From: Sphingobium sp. WTD-1
GTDB lineage: Bacteria > Pseudomonadota > Alphaproteobacteria > Sphingomonadales > Sphingomonadaceae
NCBI RefSeq assembly: GCF_030128825.1
Contig: NZ_CP119127.1
Location: forward strand, 2,976,001-3,040,000
DNA: 64,000 nucleotides
Direction of reading: 5' to 3'
Shown here piece after piece: positions 51,271 to 62,103 of the stretch; within the stretch, counting starts at the first letter, position 1; every line of letters starts with the position of its first letter. Position numbers and translations under genes: made by a program. The notes beneath the pieces are model-generated. The model was given only the letters and a program-made list of their open reading frames with translations, did no database searches and had not been told where the DNA came from.

Positions 51271-52275
51271 ATGAAGAAGATGTGGAGCGCCATTGGCGCC
51301 ATGTTGCTGCTCGGCGCCATGCCGGTAGCGGTTTTTGCCCAGTCGGACCAGCCTGCCGGTCAGGCGGCGAGCGCGGAACAGCGCGCCTATGAGGCCAAGG
51401 TGAAGGCGGTGCTGGCGAAGCAGCGTCCGCAAAATGGCGATATCGCGCTACCCGGAGCCAAGGCCGTGCTGCATCTGGGCCAGGATTATTATTATCTCGA
51501 TGCGGCGCAGGCGCGCGAGGTGATCGTTGACATGTGGGGCAATCCGTCGGCCCAGGCCGATGGTGTGCTGGGCCTGGTCTTTCCGGCCGGCAAGACCTTT
51601 GTCGATGAGGATGCCTGGGGGGCGGTCATCACCTATGAGCAGAGCGGCTATGTGAAGGATGATGACGCCGCCTCGACCGATTATGATGCGTTGATGGCCG
51701 ACATGAAGTCGGGCGAGGAAGAGAATAACAAGGAGCGCGCTGACGCCGGATATCCTGCTATCCAGCTGGTCGGCTGGGCCGAGCGCCCGGCCTATGACAA
51801 GGCGCATCACAGCGTCATCTGGGCGCGCGACATGCGCTTTGGCAATGCGCGGGAAGATACGCTCAACTATGACGTCCGCCTGCTCGGCCGCTATGGCGTG
51901 CTCAGCCTCAACATGGTGTCGACCATGTCGCAGCTGCCGTCGGTGAAGACGGCGGCAGCCAAGTTCGGCGCTTCGGTCAGCTATGATGCAGGCGCGCGCT
52001 ATGCCGATTATGTGCCCAATGTCGACAAGGTTGCCGAATATGGCATTGGCGGGATGATCGCGGCGGGTGCCGGCCTGCTGGCGGCCAAGAAGCTGGGCCT
52101 GATCGCGCTGATCCTGGCCTTCGGCAAGAAACTGCTGATCCCGATCATCCTGGTCTTTGGTGGCGGCTGGCGCTGGATCAAGCGCCGCCTGGGCAAGGGC
52201 GAGGAGGAGGTCGCTCCGCTGGAACAGGAGCCGGCCGCTGCCGAGGCACCGGAAGAGGAAAGCGCCCCGCGCTGA
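51271..52275 (+). CDS. DUF2167 membrane protein
   Basis: 334-aa exported protein with a Sec signal (residues 1-23). The lumenal part includes GDIALPGAKAVLHLGQDYYYLDAAQAREVIVDMWGNP, the DUF2167 signature, then GVLGLVFPAGKTFVDEDAWGAVITYEQSGYV. Two to three hydrophobic segments (about residues 252-310, MIAAGAGLLAAKKLGLIALIL) lie before a charged tail. Function of the family is unknown. Confidence 0.88.
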   Translation: MKKMWSAIGAMLLLGAMPVAVFAQSDQPAGQAASAEQRAYEAKVKAVLAKQRPQNGDIALPGAKAVLHLGQDYYYLDAAQAREVIVDMWGNPSAQADGVLGLVFPAGKTFVDEDAWGAVITYEQSGYVKDDDAASTDYDALMADMKSGEEENNKERADAGYPAIQLVGWAERPAYDKAHHSVIWARDMRFGNAREDTLNYDVRLLGRYGVLSLNMVSTMSQLPSVKTAAAKFGASVSYDAGARYADYVPNVDKVAEYGIGGMIAAGAGLLAAKKLGLIALILAFGKKLLIPIILVFGGGWRWIKRRLGKGEEEVAPLEQEPAAAEAPEEESAPR

Positions 52276-52281
52276 ACGAAG

Positions 52282-52314
52282 AAGGGCCGGGGGATCGCTC
52301 CTCCGGCCCTTTCC
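52282..52314 (+). terminator. Rho-independent terminator after DUF2167 gene
   Basis: AAGGGCCGG stem with CCGGCCCTT (52282-52290 with 52303-52311), inner GGGA/TCCT extension, followed by a short TTT; 7 nt after the stop. It lies between two convergent genes. Confidence 0.65.
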
Positions 52315-52335
52315 ATGTCAGTGTATCTTTTGCTG

Positions 52336-53436
52336 TCAGACGTTGAAGCGGAACAGCATGATGTCGCCGTCCTGCGTCACATAATCCTTGCCTTCCGAGC
52401 GCCACTTGCCCGCTTCCTTGGCGCCGGCTTCGCCGTTGAACTGGACATAGTCGGCATAGGCCATGGTTTCGGCGCGGATGAAGCCCTTTTCAAAGTCCGA
52501 GTGGATCGCGCCGGCGGCCTGCGGGGCCTTGCTGCCCTTGGCCACGGTCCAGGCGCGGGCTTCCTTGGGGCCGACGGTGAAGAAGGTGATGAGGCCCAGC
52601 AGTTCATAGCCGGCGCGGATGATGCGGGCGAGGCCGGCTTCGGTCAGGCCCAGCGCTTCGAGATATTCGCCGCGTTCCTCGACGGGCATGGTGATGAGTT
52701 CGGCTTCGATCGCGGCCGACACGATGACCGCGCTGGCATTTTCGGCCGCCGCCTTCTCGAACACGCGGGCGGAAAATGCGTTGCCCTCGGCCGCGGCGCC
52801 TTCCTCGACATTGCAGACGTAGAGGACGGGCTTGGCGGTCAGCAGTTGCGCCTGGGCGAACAGGCGGGCCTCTTCCTCGTCGCGCGGCTGGGTCAGGCGG
52901 GCGGGCTTGCCGTCGCGCAGCAGTTCCAGCGTCTGGCCCAGCACCGATGCGGCGGCCTTGGCTTCCTTGTCGCCCTGCGCGCCCTTCTTGAGCAGGTTGG
53001 GAACGCGCTTTTCCAGGCTTTCGAGGTCGGCGAGCATCAGTTCGGTCTCGACCGTCTCGGCGTCGGCGATCGGATCGACCTTGCCCTCGACATGGGTGAT
53101 GTCGTCATCCTCGAAACAGCGCAGGACGTGGACGATGGCGTCGGTCTCGCGGATGTTCGCCAGGAACTGGTTGCCCAGCCCTTCGCCCTTCGACGCGCCG
53201 CGCACCAGGCCGGCAATGTCGACGAAGGCGAGCTGCGTCTCGATGATCTTGGCGCTGCCGCCGATCCTGGCGATGGTCTGCAACCGGTCGTCGGGCACGG
53301 CGACGCGGCCCTCGTTGGGCTCGATCGTGCAGAAGGGATAATTCGCCGCCTGCGCTGCCTGCGTCTCGGTCAGCGCATTGAACAGGGTGGACTTGCCCAC
53401 ATTGGGAAGCCCGACGATACCGCAACGAAAACCCAT
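52336..53436 (-). CDS. ychF: Redox-regulated ATPase/GTPase YchF
   Basis: 366-aa Obg-like ATPase. G1 GLPNVGKSTL, G3 DIAGLVRGASKGEGLGNQ, NVEE in the G4 position (typical of the ATP-using YchF/OLA1 group), and the C-terminal TGS domain (LGLITFFTVGPKEARAWTV; YADYVQFNGEAGAKEAGK). Binds ribosomes and stress factors. Confidence 0.96.
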   Translation of the reverse strand: MGFRCGIVGLPNVGKSTLFNALTETQAAQAANYPFCTIEPNEGRVAVPDDRLQTIARIGGSAKIIETQLAFVDIAGLVRGASKGEGLGNQFLANIRETDAIVHVLRCFEDDDITHVEGKVDPIADAETVETELMLADLESLEKRVPNLLKKGAQGDKEAKAAASVLGQTLELLRDGKPARLTQPRDEEEARLFAQAQLLTAKPVLYVCNVEEGAAAEGNAFSARVFEKAAAENASAVIVSAAIEAELITMPVEERGEYLEALGLTEAGLARIIRAGYELLGLITFFTVGPKEARAWTVAKGSKAPQAAGAIHSDFEKGFIRAETMAYADYVQFNGEAGAKEAGKWRSEGKDYVTQDGDIMLFRFNV

Positions 53437-53646
53437 TATCGAAACCTTTGAAGACGCAGATTGATGCTCTGCCCGCTAGCGCCTTCCCGCCTGCAAGGCC
53501 AGCATTTCCGCGATGCGGGGGCGGAAAACAATGGGTGCGGGCGTCGTTTCGGGGGTTCCTCCGGGTTGCCCCCTATTCTGGGGAATCGGGCTTTTTCTAC
53601 TATGGCCGAAAAATAAGCGGGTCGCGCTGGCAATCGGGAGACGATT

Positions 53647-55065
53647 ATGACCATCGCGACAAGGCTTGATGCTTCTCTTGGCAAGAATATCAACAAGATA
53701 TGCGAAAATAAATTTCACGATCTGGCTGCGAATCACTGTGCGCATTTCGTTTCGCATATATGCGATTTGACATTTTCCTTTAACTGCAAACAGTTCTCCG
53801 GCGGAAACAAGCCTGGCGCCAATATTCGTGTGCATGAGGTGTTCGCGCAATGCCCGCGCGTGGGACTCTGGGCCGATGCCGATCTCGCCAAGACCCAGCT
53901 GATTTTCGTGACGCTGGCCAGCAATGTCGATCTTGCCCGCAAGGAGATGATCAACATCCCGCAAAAGCATATCGGCGTCTATCATGGCGGGAAGGTCTAT
54001 CATTACAGCAACACCGCCGATCAGGTGACGTCGGAATCTCCTGACAGCTTCCTTGCCAAGTTTCAGGCGCTCTATGCCGGCAATCAGGGCCTTTTCTTTG
54101 GCTGGATACCGGGCGAAAATCTGCTGCTCGACGTGCAGGCCGAGCCGCGATCGGTCAGCGCCGACAAGAAGTTCGAGCTGCCTGATCCGGTCGATGGTCG
54201 CTGGAAGGCGCGGCTGGTGGGCGAACCCGATTTCTTCCTGGTGGGGAAGGAGGTCAATGACGCCGCCCGCAAATATCACGGCATCTTCATGCCGGGCGCC
54301 AGCTATTGGGGCGAAATTTATCGGGCGGAGGAGTATCGGCCCAGCTTGCGGACCTGGGCGACGCTGCTGGAAGTGACGGGGGCTTGCGAGAGCGAAAATC
54401 ACTTCAATCTGGTCAACACCTATGACCGGGCGAAATTCACCTTCGGCTTCTATCAGCTGGCTGCGCATACGCCGCAGGACAATCTGATCCTGATGTTCCA
54501 CCGGCTGGCCGAATTGCCGGATTTCAAGGGCTATTTTCCCGAGCTGGAACTGCGGGGCGGGCGCCTGTTCCGGGTCGATTCCGATGGCGGAGCGACGGAT
54601 TTGGAGCAGGAATTCACCGCCAGCAACGGCGAACGGCAGATCATGTTGTTCATGAACTATCTAAACCCCCAGCGGGTGCCGATCGACCGCCAGGAAGTCT
54701 TGCAGGCGGCGCGGCTGATCCACTGGACACAGCATGATCCGGCTGCCCGGCTGGCTCAGGTGCGGACCGCCGCCGATATCCTGCAGCGCAAGATGTCCGC
54801 GCGCTACGCCCGGAAACTGCCGCTGGACGGACAGTCCGACATCGTCTGCGCAATCGTGGCGGATATTTTCCATCAGGGGCGATCGACCTTCGCGGCCGTC
54901 AAGCCGCTGCTGAGCAGCGCCGACCCGGTCGAGGCGCTGCTGAAGGTCAATGATGCCGCCTGGAGCGGGCGTAACAATCGGCTGCGCGCGGCAATCAAGG
55001 TCGCCAAGGACGATGGGCGGCTGGGGCAGAAACATTATTCCGCCGCCACCAACGAATTTGTCTGA
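53647..55065 (+). CDS. Orphan two-domain cell-wall hydrolase-like protein
   Basis: 472-aa protein without a signal peptide. N-terminal domain: NHCAHFVSHICDL with Cys31, and KHIGVYHGGKVYHYS with His108, matching the NlpC/P60 or CHAP cysteine-peptidase pattern. A second domain from about residue 235 has TGACESENHFNLVNTYD followed by AKFTFGFYQLAAHTP, the pattern of lysozyme-fold glycosidases (Glu248 or 250 likely catalytic). The C-terminal 150 residues are unassigned. Bifunctional muramidase/amidase activity is inferred. No secretion genes are adjacent. Confidence 0.6.
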   Translation: MTIATRLDASLGKNINKICENKFHDLAANHCAHFVSHICDLTFSFNCKQFSGGNKPGANIRVHEVFAQCPRVGLWADADLAKTQLIFVTLASNVDLARKEMINIPQKHIGVYHGGKVYHYSNTADQVTSESPDSFLAKFQALYAGNQGLFFGWIPGENLLLDVQAEPRSVSADKKFELPDPVDGRWKARLVGEPDFFLVGKEVNDAARKYHGIFMPGASYWGEIYRAEEYRPSLRTWATLLEVTGACESENHFNLVNTYDRAKFTFGFYQLAAHTPQDNLILMFHRLAELPDFKGYFPELELRGGRLFRVDSDGGATDLEQEFTASNGERQIMLFMNYLNPQRVPIDRQEVLQAARLIHWTQHDPAARLAQVRTAADILQRKMSARYARKLPLDGQSDIVCAIVADIFHQGRSTFAAVKPLLSSADPVEALLKVNDAAWSGRNNRLRAAIKVAKDDGRLGQKHYSAATNEFV

Positions 55066-55074
55066 CCCGGAGGA

Positions 55075-55758
55075 TCAGTGGCGGAAGAACAGCGTCACCG
55101 ATGCGACATGGTTGACGCGCTGGCGGCTGCCGCCCTGGTCGATCAGCTGGTTGAGATAGCCGACTTCCATGGTCGATGCGCCCGGCAGGCCGATTTCGAC
55201 CCCGGCGAAGCTGCGGAGTTGGTCGAAGCCCTTGCGGGCGCCCCAGTCGGTATCGTTGAGGGCGAAGAAGACCTCGCCATAGGCAAGCGCATTGATGGCG
55301 TCGCTGCCGGGTTTGAGCGCATGTTCCACCCGCAGCATTTCGCGCAGGCGCCAGCCCGTGTCGTTGCCGTTCGAGCGCCAGCGCTGCTCCAGCCGGGTGC
55401 GCGAGGAAATCTCGGCATCCTTTGGCCGCGCCAGCGTCCAGCTCAGCTGCTGGAAGGTGCGTTCCTCATTGACGTCCTTGCCGCCCTCGATCGGGACGAC
55501 GACATGGGCGTAGCCCTGGTAGAGGGTGATGTCGCGCGACAATTTGACGCCCAATGCGCCGCGAAACAGGGCCTGGTCGATCCGCGATATGCCGTCGCCG
55601 ACGCGCGGCTGGATTTCCGCAAAATAGACCAGTTCGTCCTTGATCGACCCCATCGCCGTCAGATTGACCCAAAGCTGCTCGTCTTCGCTTGTTGCAGCTT
55701 GAGCGGGCAGGGCGAGGGCGGCAAGGGGCAGGGCTGCAGCAAGGGACGGGAAACGCAT
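55075..55758 (-). CDS. DUF2490 outer-membrane-like protein
   Basis: 227-aa protein with a Sec signal (MRFPSLAAALPLAALALPAQA). Mature part is rich in alternating aromatic/hydrophobic beta-strands and ends VTLFFRH, matching DUF2490, small beta-barrel-like proteins of unknown function. Start at 55758 sets the signal peptide correctly; the frame to 55791 is longer but less likely. Confidence 0.85.
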   Translation of the reverse strand: MRFPSLAAALPLAALALPAQAATSEDEQLWVNLTAMGSIKDELVYFAEIQPRVGDGISRIDQALFRGALGVKLSRDITLYQGYAHVVVPIEGGKDVNEERTFQQLSWTLARPKDAEISSRTRLEQRWRSNGNDTGWRLREMLRVEHALKPGSDAINALAYGEVFFALNDTDWGARKGFDQLRSFAGVEIGLPGASTMEVGYLNQLIDQGGSRQRVNHVASVTLFFRH

Positions 55759-55851
55759 GAAACCTCTGGCGGTGGAAAGCGACATTCCCACCGCCTTTAG
55801 GTTGCTGTCATTGCTGTCCCGTTGCTGCGGGGTAAGTGATGGTGAACCGGC

Positions 55852-57498
<1,647 letters not shown>

Positions 57499-57705
57499 CT
57501 AATAAGTCGTTACGCCTCTATGGCTTGTTCATGCTGCACTGCGCAATGCGCTTTGTCGCGCCGAAGGTGCGGGCGACCGTGATCAGGGTCCATTACTGCG
57601 CGAAAGAATGGTCGGGCAAAGCGGTCATGCGGGTTATCACCCATGGCAACTATTCAGAAAATCGGCATTTTCAGGGGCAGTATCGCGACCATATCGGGAG
57701 GTTCC

Positions 57706-58758
57706 ATGTCTCGTCTGCCCGCTTTCCTGTCCGGACTTGCGCTGCTGACGGCGCAACTGGCTTCGGCGTCGGCCGATGCCTGCACGCGCCTCGTCTATCA
57801 TGGTGCCAATGACGATGTGATCACCGCCCGGTCGATGGACTGGAAGATCGATGTCGGCACCAACCTCTGGATCTTTCCGCGCGGCATCGCGCGCAGCGGG
57901 CAGGCCGGCCCCAATTCGGTCAAATGGACGTCCCGCTATGGCAGTGTGATTGCCACCGGCTACGACATTTCCACCACGGACGGGATGAACGAGGCGGGGC
58001 TGACCGCCAATCTCCTGTGGCTGGTCGAGTCCGAATATCCGCATTTCGACGGCAAGCAGCCGGGGATGAGCATCGCGATCTGGAGCCAATATGTGCTCGA
58101 CAATTTCGCTACCGTGAAGGCGGCGGTCGACGAACTGTCCAAAGAAAGCTTCGTCGTCGTCACCGACAATATTCCGGGCGAGGAACGGCTCGGCACGCTC
58201 CACCTCGCAATTTCGGACGCATCGGGTGACAGCGCCATCTTCGAATATATCAAGGGCAAGCTGGTGATCCATCACGGCCCGCAATATCCGGTGATGACCA
58301 ATTCGCCGATCTTCGACGAGCAACTGGCGCTCAACGCCTATTGGAAGGAGATTGGCGGAACGACCATGTTGCCGGGCACCAACCGCTCGGCCGATCGCTT
58401 CGCCCGCGCCTCCTTCTATGTGAAGGCCATTCCCAAGAGCGAAGACCCGGTGACGGCGCTGGCGAGCGTGTTCAGCGTGATCCGCAATGTCTCGGTGCCA
58501 TTCGGCATCTCGACCCCCGACCAGCCCAATATCTCTTCGACGCGCTGGCGCACGGTCGCGGACCACAAGCGCAAGCTCTATTTCTTCGAATCCGCGATGA
58601 CGCCCAACAGCTTCTGGGTTGACCTCAAGACGATCGACTTCGCCCCGTCCGCGAAGGTGAGGAAGCTCGATCTTGGCCCGAACCAGACCAAAACATATTC
58701 GGGCGAGGTCAGCGGCCAGTTCAGGGATGCGCCGGCCTTCAAGTTCCTGGGCCTCTGA
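57706..58758 (+). CDS. Exported choloylglycine-hydrolase-family enzyme
   Basis: 350-aa Ntn-hydrolase of the bile-salt hydrolase/penicillin V acylase family. A Sec signal ends at ASADA, placing nucleophile C26 (C-T-R) at the mature N-terminus. Further residues: R42 and D45 in ARSMDWK, N102 in LTANLLWL, an N in VMTNSPIFDEQ and an R in NRSADRFARASFY. Gram-negative secreted members often hydrolyse penicillin V or N-acyl-homoserine lactones; the substrate is not known. GGGAGG ends 4 nt before the ATG. Confidence 0.88.
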   Translation: MSRLPAFLSGLALLTAQLASASADACTRLVYHGANDDVITARSMDWKIDVGTNLWIFPRGIARSGQAGPNSVKWTSRYGSVIATGYDISTTDGMNEAGLTANLLWLVESEYPHFDGKQPGMSIAIWSQYVLDNFATVKAAVDELSKESFVVVTDNIPGEERLGTLHLAISDASGDSAIFEYIKGKLVIHHGPQYPVMTNSPIFDEQLALNAYWKEIGGTTMLPGTNRSADRFARASFYVKAIPKSEDPVTALASVFSVIRNVSVPFGISTPDQPNISSTRWRTVADHKRKLYFFESAMTPNSFWVDLKTIDFAPSAKVRKLDLGPNQTKTYSGEVSGQFRDAPAFKFLGL

Positions 58759-58764
58759 ACCGGC

Positions 58765-59334
58765 TCAGTCGGCCAGCCGCAGCGCCACCTCGTTCATGAA
58801 GCGGGCGTCGTCATTCTTGGCCAGCCATTCCGTCTCGGCGCCGACCGCGCCCAGCATGTCGGCCAGCGCGTCCATCTCGCTCTTGTGGTAATTGCCCAGC
58901 ACATAGCCATGGACCTTGTCCTTGTGGCCGGGATGGCCGATGCCCAGCCGCACGCGGCGGAAATCATTGCCGATATGGGCGTCGGTCGACCGCAGGCCAT
59001 TATGGCCGGCATTGCCGCCGCCGCGCTTCACCTTGACCTTCATCGGCGCAAGGTCGAGTTCGTCGTGGAAGACGGTCACGTCCTGCGGCGTCAGCTTGTA
59101 GAAGCGCATCGCCTCGCCGATCGCGCGGCCGCTTTCGTTCATGAAGGTGGCGGGCTTCAGCAGGATGATCTTCTCCGGGCCGATCCGCCCTTCCTGCACC
59201 CAGCCCTGGAACTGCTTCTTGGGCGGCGAGAAGCGATACATGTCGGCGATCAGGTCCACGGCCATGAAGCCGACATTGTGCCGGTGCATCGCATATTGCT
59301 GCCCCGGATTGCCGAGGCCGGCCCAGATCTGCAT
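58765..59334 (-). CDS. pth: Peptidyl-tRNA hydrolase
   Basis: 189-aa esterase freeing tRNA from stalled peptidyl-tRNA. Active-site residues are N9, H19, N66 and D91 (GLGNPG, HRHNVGF, FMNESG, FHDELD); the RGGGNAGHNGLRS loop is intact. Downstream partner of rplY, as is common. Confidence 0.97.
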   Translation of the reverse strand: MQIWAGLGNPGQQYAMHRHNVGFMAVDLIADMYRFSPPKKQFQGWVQEGRIGPEKIILLKPATFMNESGRAIGEAMRFYKLTPQDVTVFHDELDLAPMKVKVKRGGGNAGHNGLRSTDAHIGNDFRRVRLGIGHPGHKDKVHGYVLGNYHKSEMDALADMLGAVGAETEWLAKNDDARFMNEVALRLAD

Positions 59335-59354
59335 CGTCTATCCCGCATAAAAAG

Positions 59355-59385
59355 AAAATCCCGCCCGCCGAGTAGGCGGACGGGA
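59355..59385 (-). terminator. Rho-independent terminator between rplY and pth
   Basis: 11-bp stem (59359-59369 with 59375-59385, one mismatch) with a 5-nt loop; on the minus strand TTTTCTTTTT follows. It should limit read-through from rplY into pth. Confidence 0.85.
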
Positions 59386-59421
59386 TCGGAATTTCCAGCC
59401 TGCAAGCAAGCTGTAAGGCGA

Positions 59422-60033
59422 TTACTCGCCTTCGCCCTCGGCGGCTTCGCCTTCGGCGCTCTTGAGAGCCGAGGGAGCGACGATGGTGGCGATGGTGAAG
59501 TCGCGGTCTTCGATCGCAGCCTTCGCGCCCTTGGGCAGGGTCACGGCGCTGATGTGGATCGAATCGCCGACTTCGAAGCCCTTGAGGTCGACGACGACGT
59601 CATCGGGGATCTCGGCGGCATCGACGACCAGTTCGACGTCGTGACGGACGACGTTCAGCACGCCACCCTTCTTGAGGCCGGGCGAGGCGTCTTCATTCTC
59701 GAAGCGCACCGGGACAGCGACGGTCACGGTGGCATGTTCCGAAACGCGCAGGAAGTCGGCGTGCAGCGGACGATCGGTCACGGGGTGGAAGGCCACATCC
59801 TTGGCGAGGGTGCGGACGGTCTTGCCGCCGACTTCGACCATGATGACCGAATTGAAGAAGTGACCGGTGCCGAGCTGCTTGTTGAGGAGCTTTTCCTCGA
59901 CGTGGATCGACAGGGGTTCTTCGTTCATACCATAGATGACGGCGGGTACGCGGCCCTCACGGCGGAGGGCGCGGGAGGCTCCCTTGCCTGCCCGATCGCG
60001 TGCCTCGGCCGACAGCGTAAGCTGCTCGCTCAT
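59422..60033 (-). CDS. rplY: 50S ribosomal protein L25/Ctc form
   Basis: 203-aa form with an N-terminal 5S-rRNA-binding L25 domain ([31 protein letters not shown]) and a C-terminal TL5/Ctc domain ([27 protein letters not shown]). The acidic tail ends [12 protein letters not shown]. Start at 60033 gives the [13 protein letters not shown]-terminus. Confidence 0.96.
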   Translation of the reverse strand: MSEQLTLSAEARDRAGKGASRALRREGRVPAVIYGMNEEPLSIHVEEKLLNKQLGTGHFFNSVIMVEVGGKTVRTLAKDVAFHPVTDRPLHADFLRVSEHATVTVAVPVRFENEDASPGLKKGGVLNVVRHDVELVVDAAEIPDDVVVDLKGFEVGDSIHISAVTLPKGAKAAIEDRDFTIATIVAPSALKSAEGEAAEGEGE

Positions 60034-60147
60034 TGCGTGTCTCCAAAAGCAAATTTGATACATTTTCCCGCCACGCCTCCAGGGATGACCATCGCGGGAA
60101 GGCGGCCCTGTAGCAGAAAGCGGCGATAAAGCAAGTTTAGCGTTGGC

Positions 60148-61038
60148 TTATTGCACGCGCGTGACCTTGTAGCCTTTGGCCTTGAGCAGATCGATGAGAT
60201 TGTCCTTGCCGGTCAGGTGGCCGGCGCCCACCGCGATGAAGGGGCGGCCCTTCAACTTGTCGACCGCGCCGACCCAGTCGCGGTTGCGCGCGGTCAGGAT
60301 CGCATCCTCGACCACCGGATCGGGCTGCTCGCCATTCTGGTCCTCTTTCGCGATCGCCTCCATGTCGCCCTTGGCCCAGGCGGTCAGGATGCGATTATAG
60401 AGCGCCTTCATATCCTTGGCTTCATGGATGGTCTGGATCAGCAGCTTGCGCTGCGCCGCTTCGGGCAGGCCGTCAAAGGCGCCGAACTGGCGCTCGACGG
60501 TTTCGAGGCCGCCGATCGGCCGGCCCTTGAAGGCGGCGATCAGCACCGGCTCGACGCCATTGGCCTGGCTGACGTTCAGGCTTTCCTGCGACGCGGCCGA
60601 CAGCAGCATGGCCGCCGCCCAGCTTTCATAGCCCGACAGCGCCTGCGCGCTGGTGCCGCCTTCCTTGACGATCCGGTCGAGTTCGGGGCGCTCGCCCGCC
60701 GGCACGCGCGCGTCGAGCGCGGGCAGGTTGGGGCTGCGGCCCATGCTCTCGAACAGGCCCAGCGTCTTCTGCTGGTCCTGCAGGTCGGCGGCCTCCAGCA
60801 CCAGCTGGTCGGCATCCTTCCAGGCCTGCTTGATCGTCGGCGTCTGCCAGTCGACCCCTTCGGGCAGGACATGGATGGTGCCAAAGATCCAGCCGTCCAG
60901 CCCGGCGCGCTCGACCCGCCACAGTGCCGGGCCTTGGCCGGCCTCGACCTTGGGGGCAGGGGCCTTCTGCTCGCCGCCGCAGGCGGCGATGAGGGCAAGG
61001 CCGCAAAGGGCCAGAAAACGGATCATCCAGCTTTTCAC
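60148..61038 (-). CDS. TraB/GumN-family lipoprotein
   Basis: 296-aa protein of the TraB/GumN superfamily. Lipobox LIAAC at residues 16-20; the family motifs FGTIHVLPEG, VLEAADLQD, GGLETVERQ and GAGHLTGKDNL are visible. TraB/GumN proteins are predicted metal-dependent hydrolases; the true substrate is not known. Cotranscribed with a paralogue 4 nt upstream. Confidence 0.9.
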   Translation of the reverse strand: MKSWMIRFLALCGLALIAACGGEQKAPAPKVEAGQGPALWRVERAGLDGWIFGTIHVLPEGVDWQTPTIKQAWKDADQLVLEAADLQDQQKTLGLFESMGRSPNLPALDARVPAGERPELDRIVKEGGTSAQALSGYESWAAAMLLSAASQESLNVSQANGVEPVLIAAFKGRPIGGLETVERQFGAFDGLPEAAQRKLLIQTIHEAKDMKALYNRILTAWAKGDMEAIAKEDQNGEQPDPVVEDAILTARNRDWVGAVDKLKGRPFIAVGAGHLTGKDNLIDLLKAKGYKVTRVQ

Positions 61039-61042
61039 GGCC

Positions 61043-61969
61043 TTATTCCCCCTGCTTCACGCGCGCGCTGGCGATGCCCAGCGTCTTCAACTGGTCCTGC
61101 ACGCTGCCCTTGCCGGCCAGATGGCCCGCGCCGACCGCGACGAAGACGGTGCCGGGCTGATCCAGCCGCGCCTTGATCCACTTGGCCCAATTGGCGTTGC
61201 GATTGATCAGCAGCACCTGTGCCAGTTCCGGCGTCGCCTTGAGCGAATCATTCATCTCGTCCGCCAGCTTTTCCGGCTGGCCGGTCTGCCAGTGATTGAG
61301 CAGGGCGGCGAACTCGCCTTCCATGCCGTCCATGCCGTCGACCGTGGCGTTGAGGAACTGGACCTGCTGCGCCATCGGCAGGTCGGCGAAGAAATTGAGC
61401 TGCTGCTCCACCGTTTCCAGCGCGCCGACCTTCTTGTCGGCCTTCTCGGCGGCGGCGCGCAATATCTTTTCCGCGCCGATGTCGGACTGGTAGCCCAGCT
61501 TCTGCAGCGGCGCGACCGACAGGATCATGCCGGCCATCCAGGGATTGAATGCCTCGAACGACTGCCAGGGCACCCCGGCCGCCACCATCGCCGCGCGATA
61601 TTTCTGCGCGGCGTCGGGCGCGAGGCGGGTGGACAGGGCGACCCGGTCGGTCGCCATCGCCTTGCCCGCCATCATCTGCGCCATTTCGCCGGGATTTTCC
61701 GGCTCGATGATTTCCAGCACCAGTTCGTCCGATGCGTCGAACGCCTGCTTCACCCCGCCCTTGAACCAGTCGATCCCCGGTTTCAGCACATGGACCGTGC
61801 CGAACAGATAGATGGTCGTGTCGGCGTCCTTCACCTGCCACAGGGCAGGGGCGACGTTGACAGCGATGTTGACGGGTTCGCGGGCGGCGAGGGGCTGGGC
61901 CTGGCCCCAGGCGCCGAGCAGCAAAAGTCCCGCGGCGAGCCAGCGGGACGGGAAGGCGGTCAGTCTCAT
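61043..61969 (-). CDS. TraB/GumN-family exported protein
   Basis: 308-aa paralogue of the downstream gene. A Sec signal (WLAAGLLLLGAWGQA) precedes motifs LFGTVHVLKPGID, LVLEIIEPENP, GALETVEQQLNFFADLP and GAGHLAGKGSV. No lipobox Cys, so it is probably soluble in the periplasm. Start at 61969 has GGAAGGG just upstream; a frame running to 62101 overlaps the divergent glyQ promoter and is not favoured. Confidence 0.9.
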   Translation of the reverse strand: MRLTAFPSRWLAAGLLLLGAWGQAQPLAAREPVNIAVNVAPALWQVKDADTTIYLFGTVHVLKPGIDWFKGGVKQAFDASDELVLEIIEPENPGEMAQMMAGKAMATDRVALSTRLAPDAAQKYRAAMVAAGVPWQSFEAFNPWMAGMILSVAPLQKLGYQSDIGAEKILRAAAEKADKKVGALETVEQQLNFFADLPMAQQVQFLNATVDGMDGMEGEFAALLNHWQTGQPEKLADEMNDSLKATPELAQVLLINRNANWAKWIKARLDQPGTVFVAVGAGHLAGKGSVQDQLKTLGIASARVKQGE

Positions 61970-62103
61970 ATCCCTTCCATGCGGGCGCCGGGCGCGCAGG
62001 GCAAGCGGCTTAACCCTGTTCGACGCGGCTTTTCCTTGACCCTTGGCCCGCGCTGCGCCAAGGCGCGGCCGACCATAATCTGTCATTATTGCAAGGACCA
62101 CCG

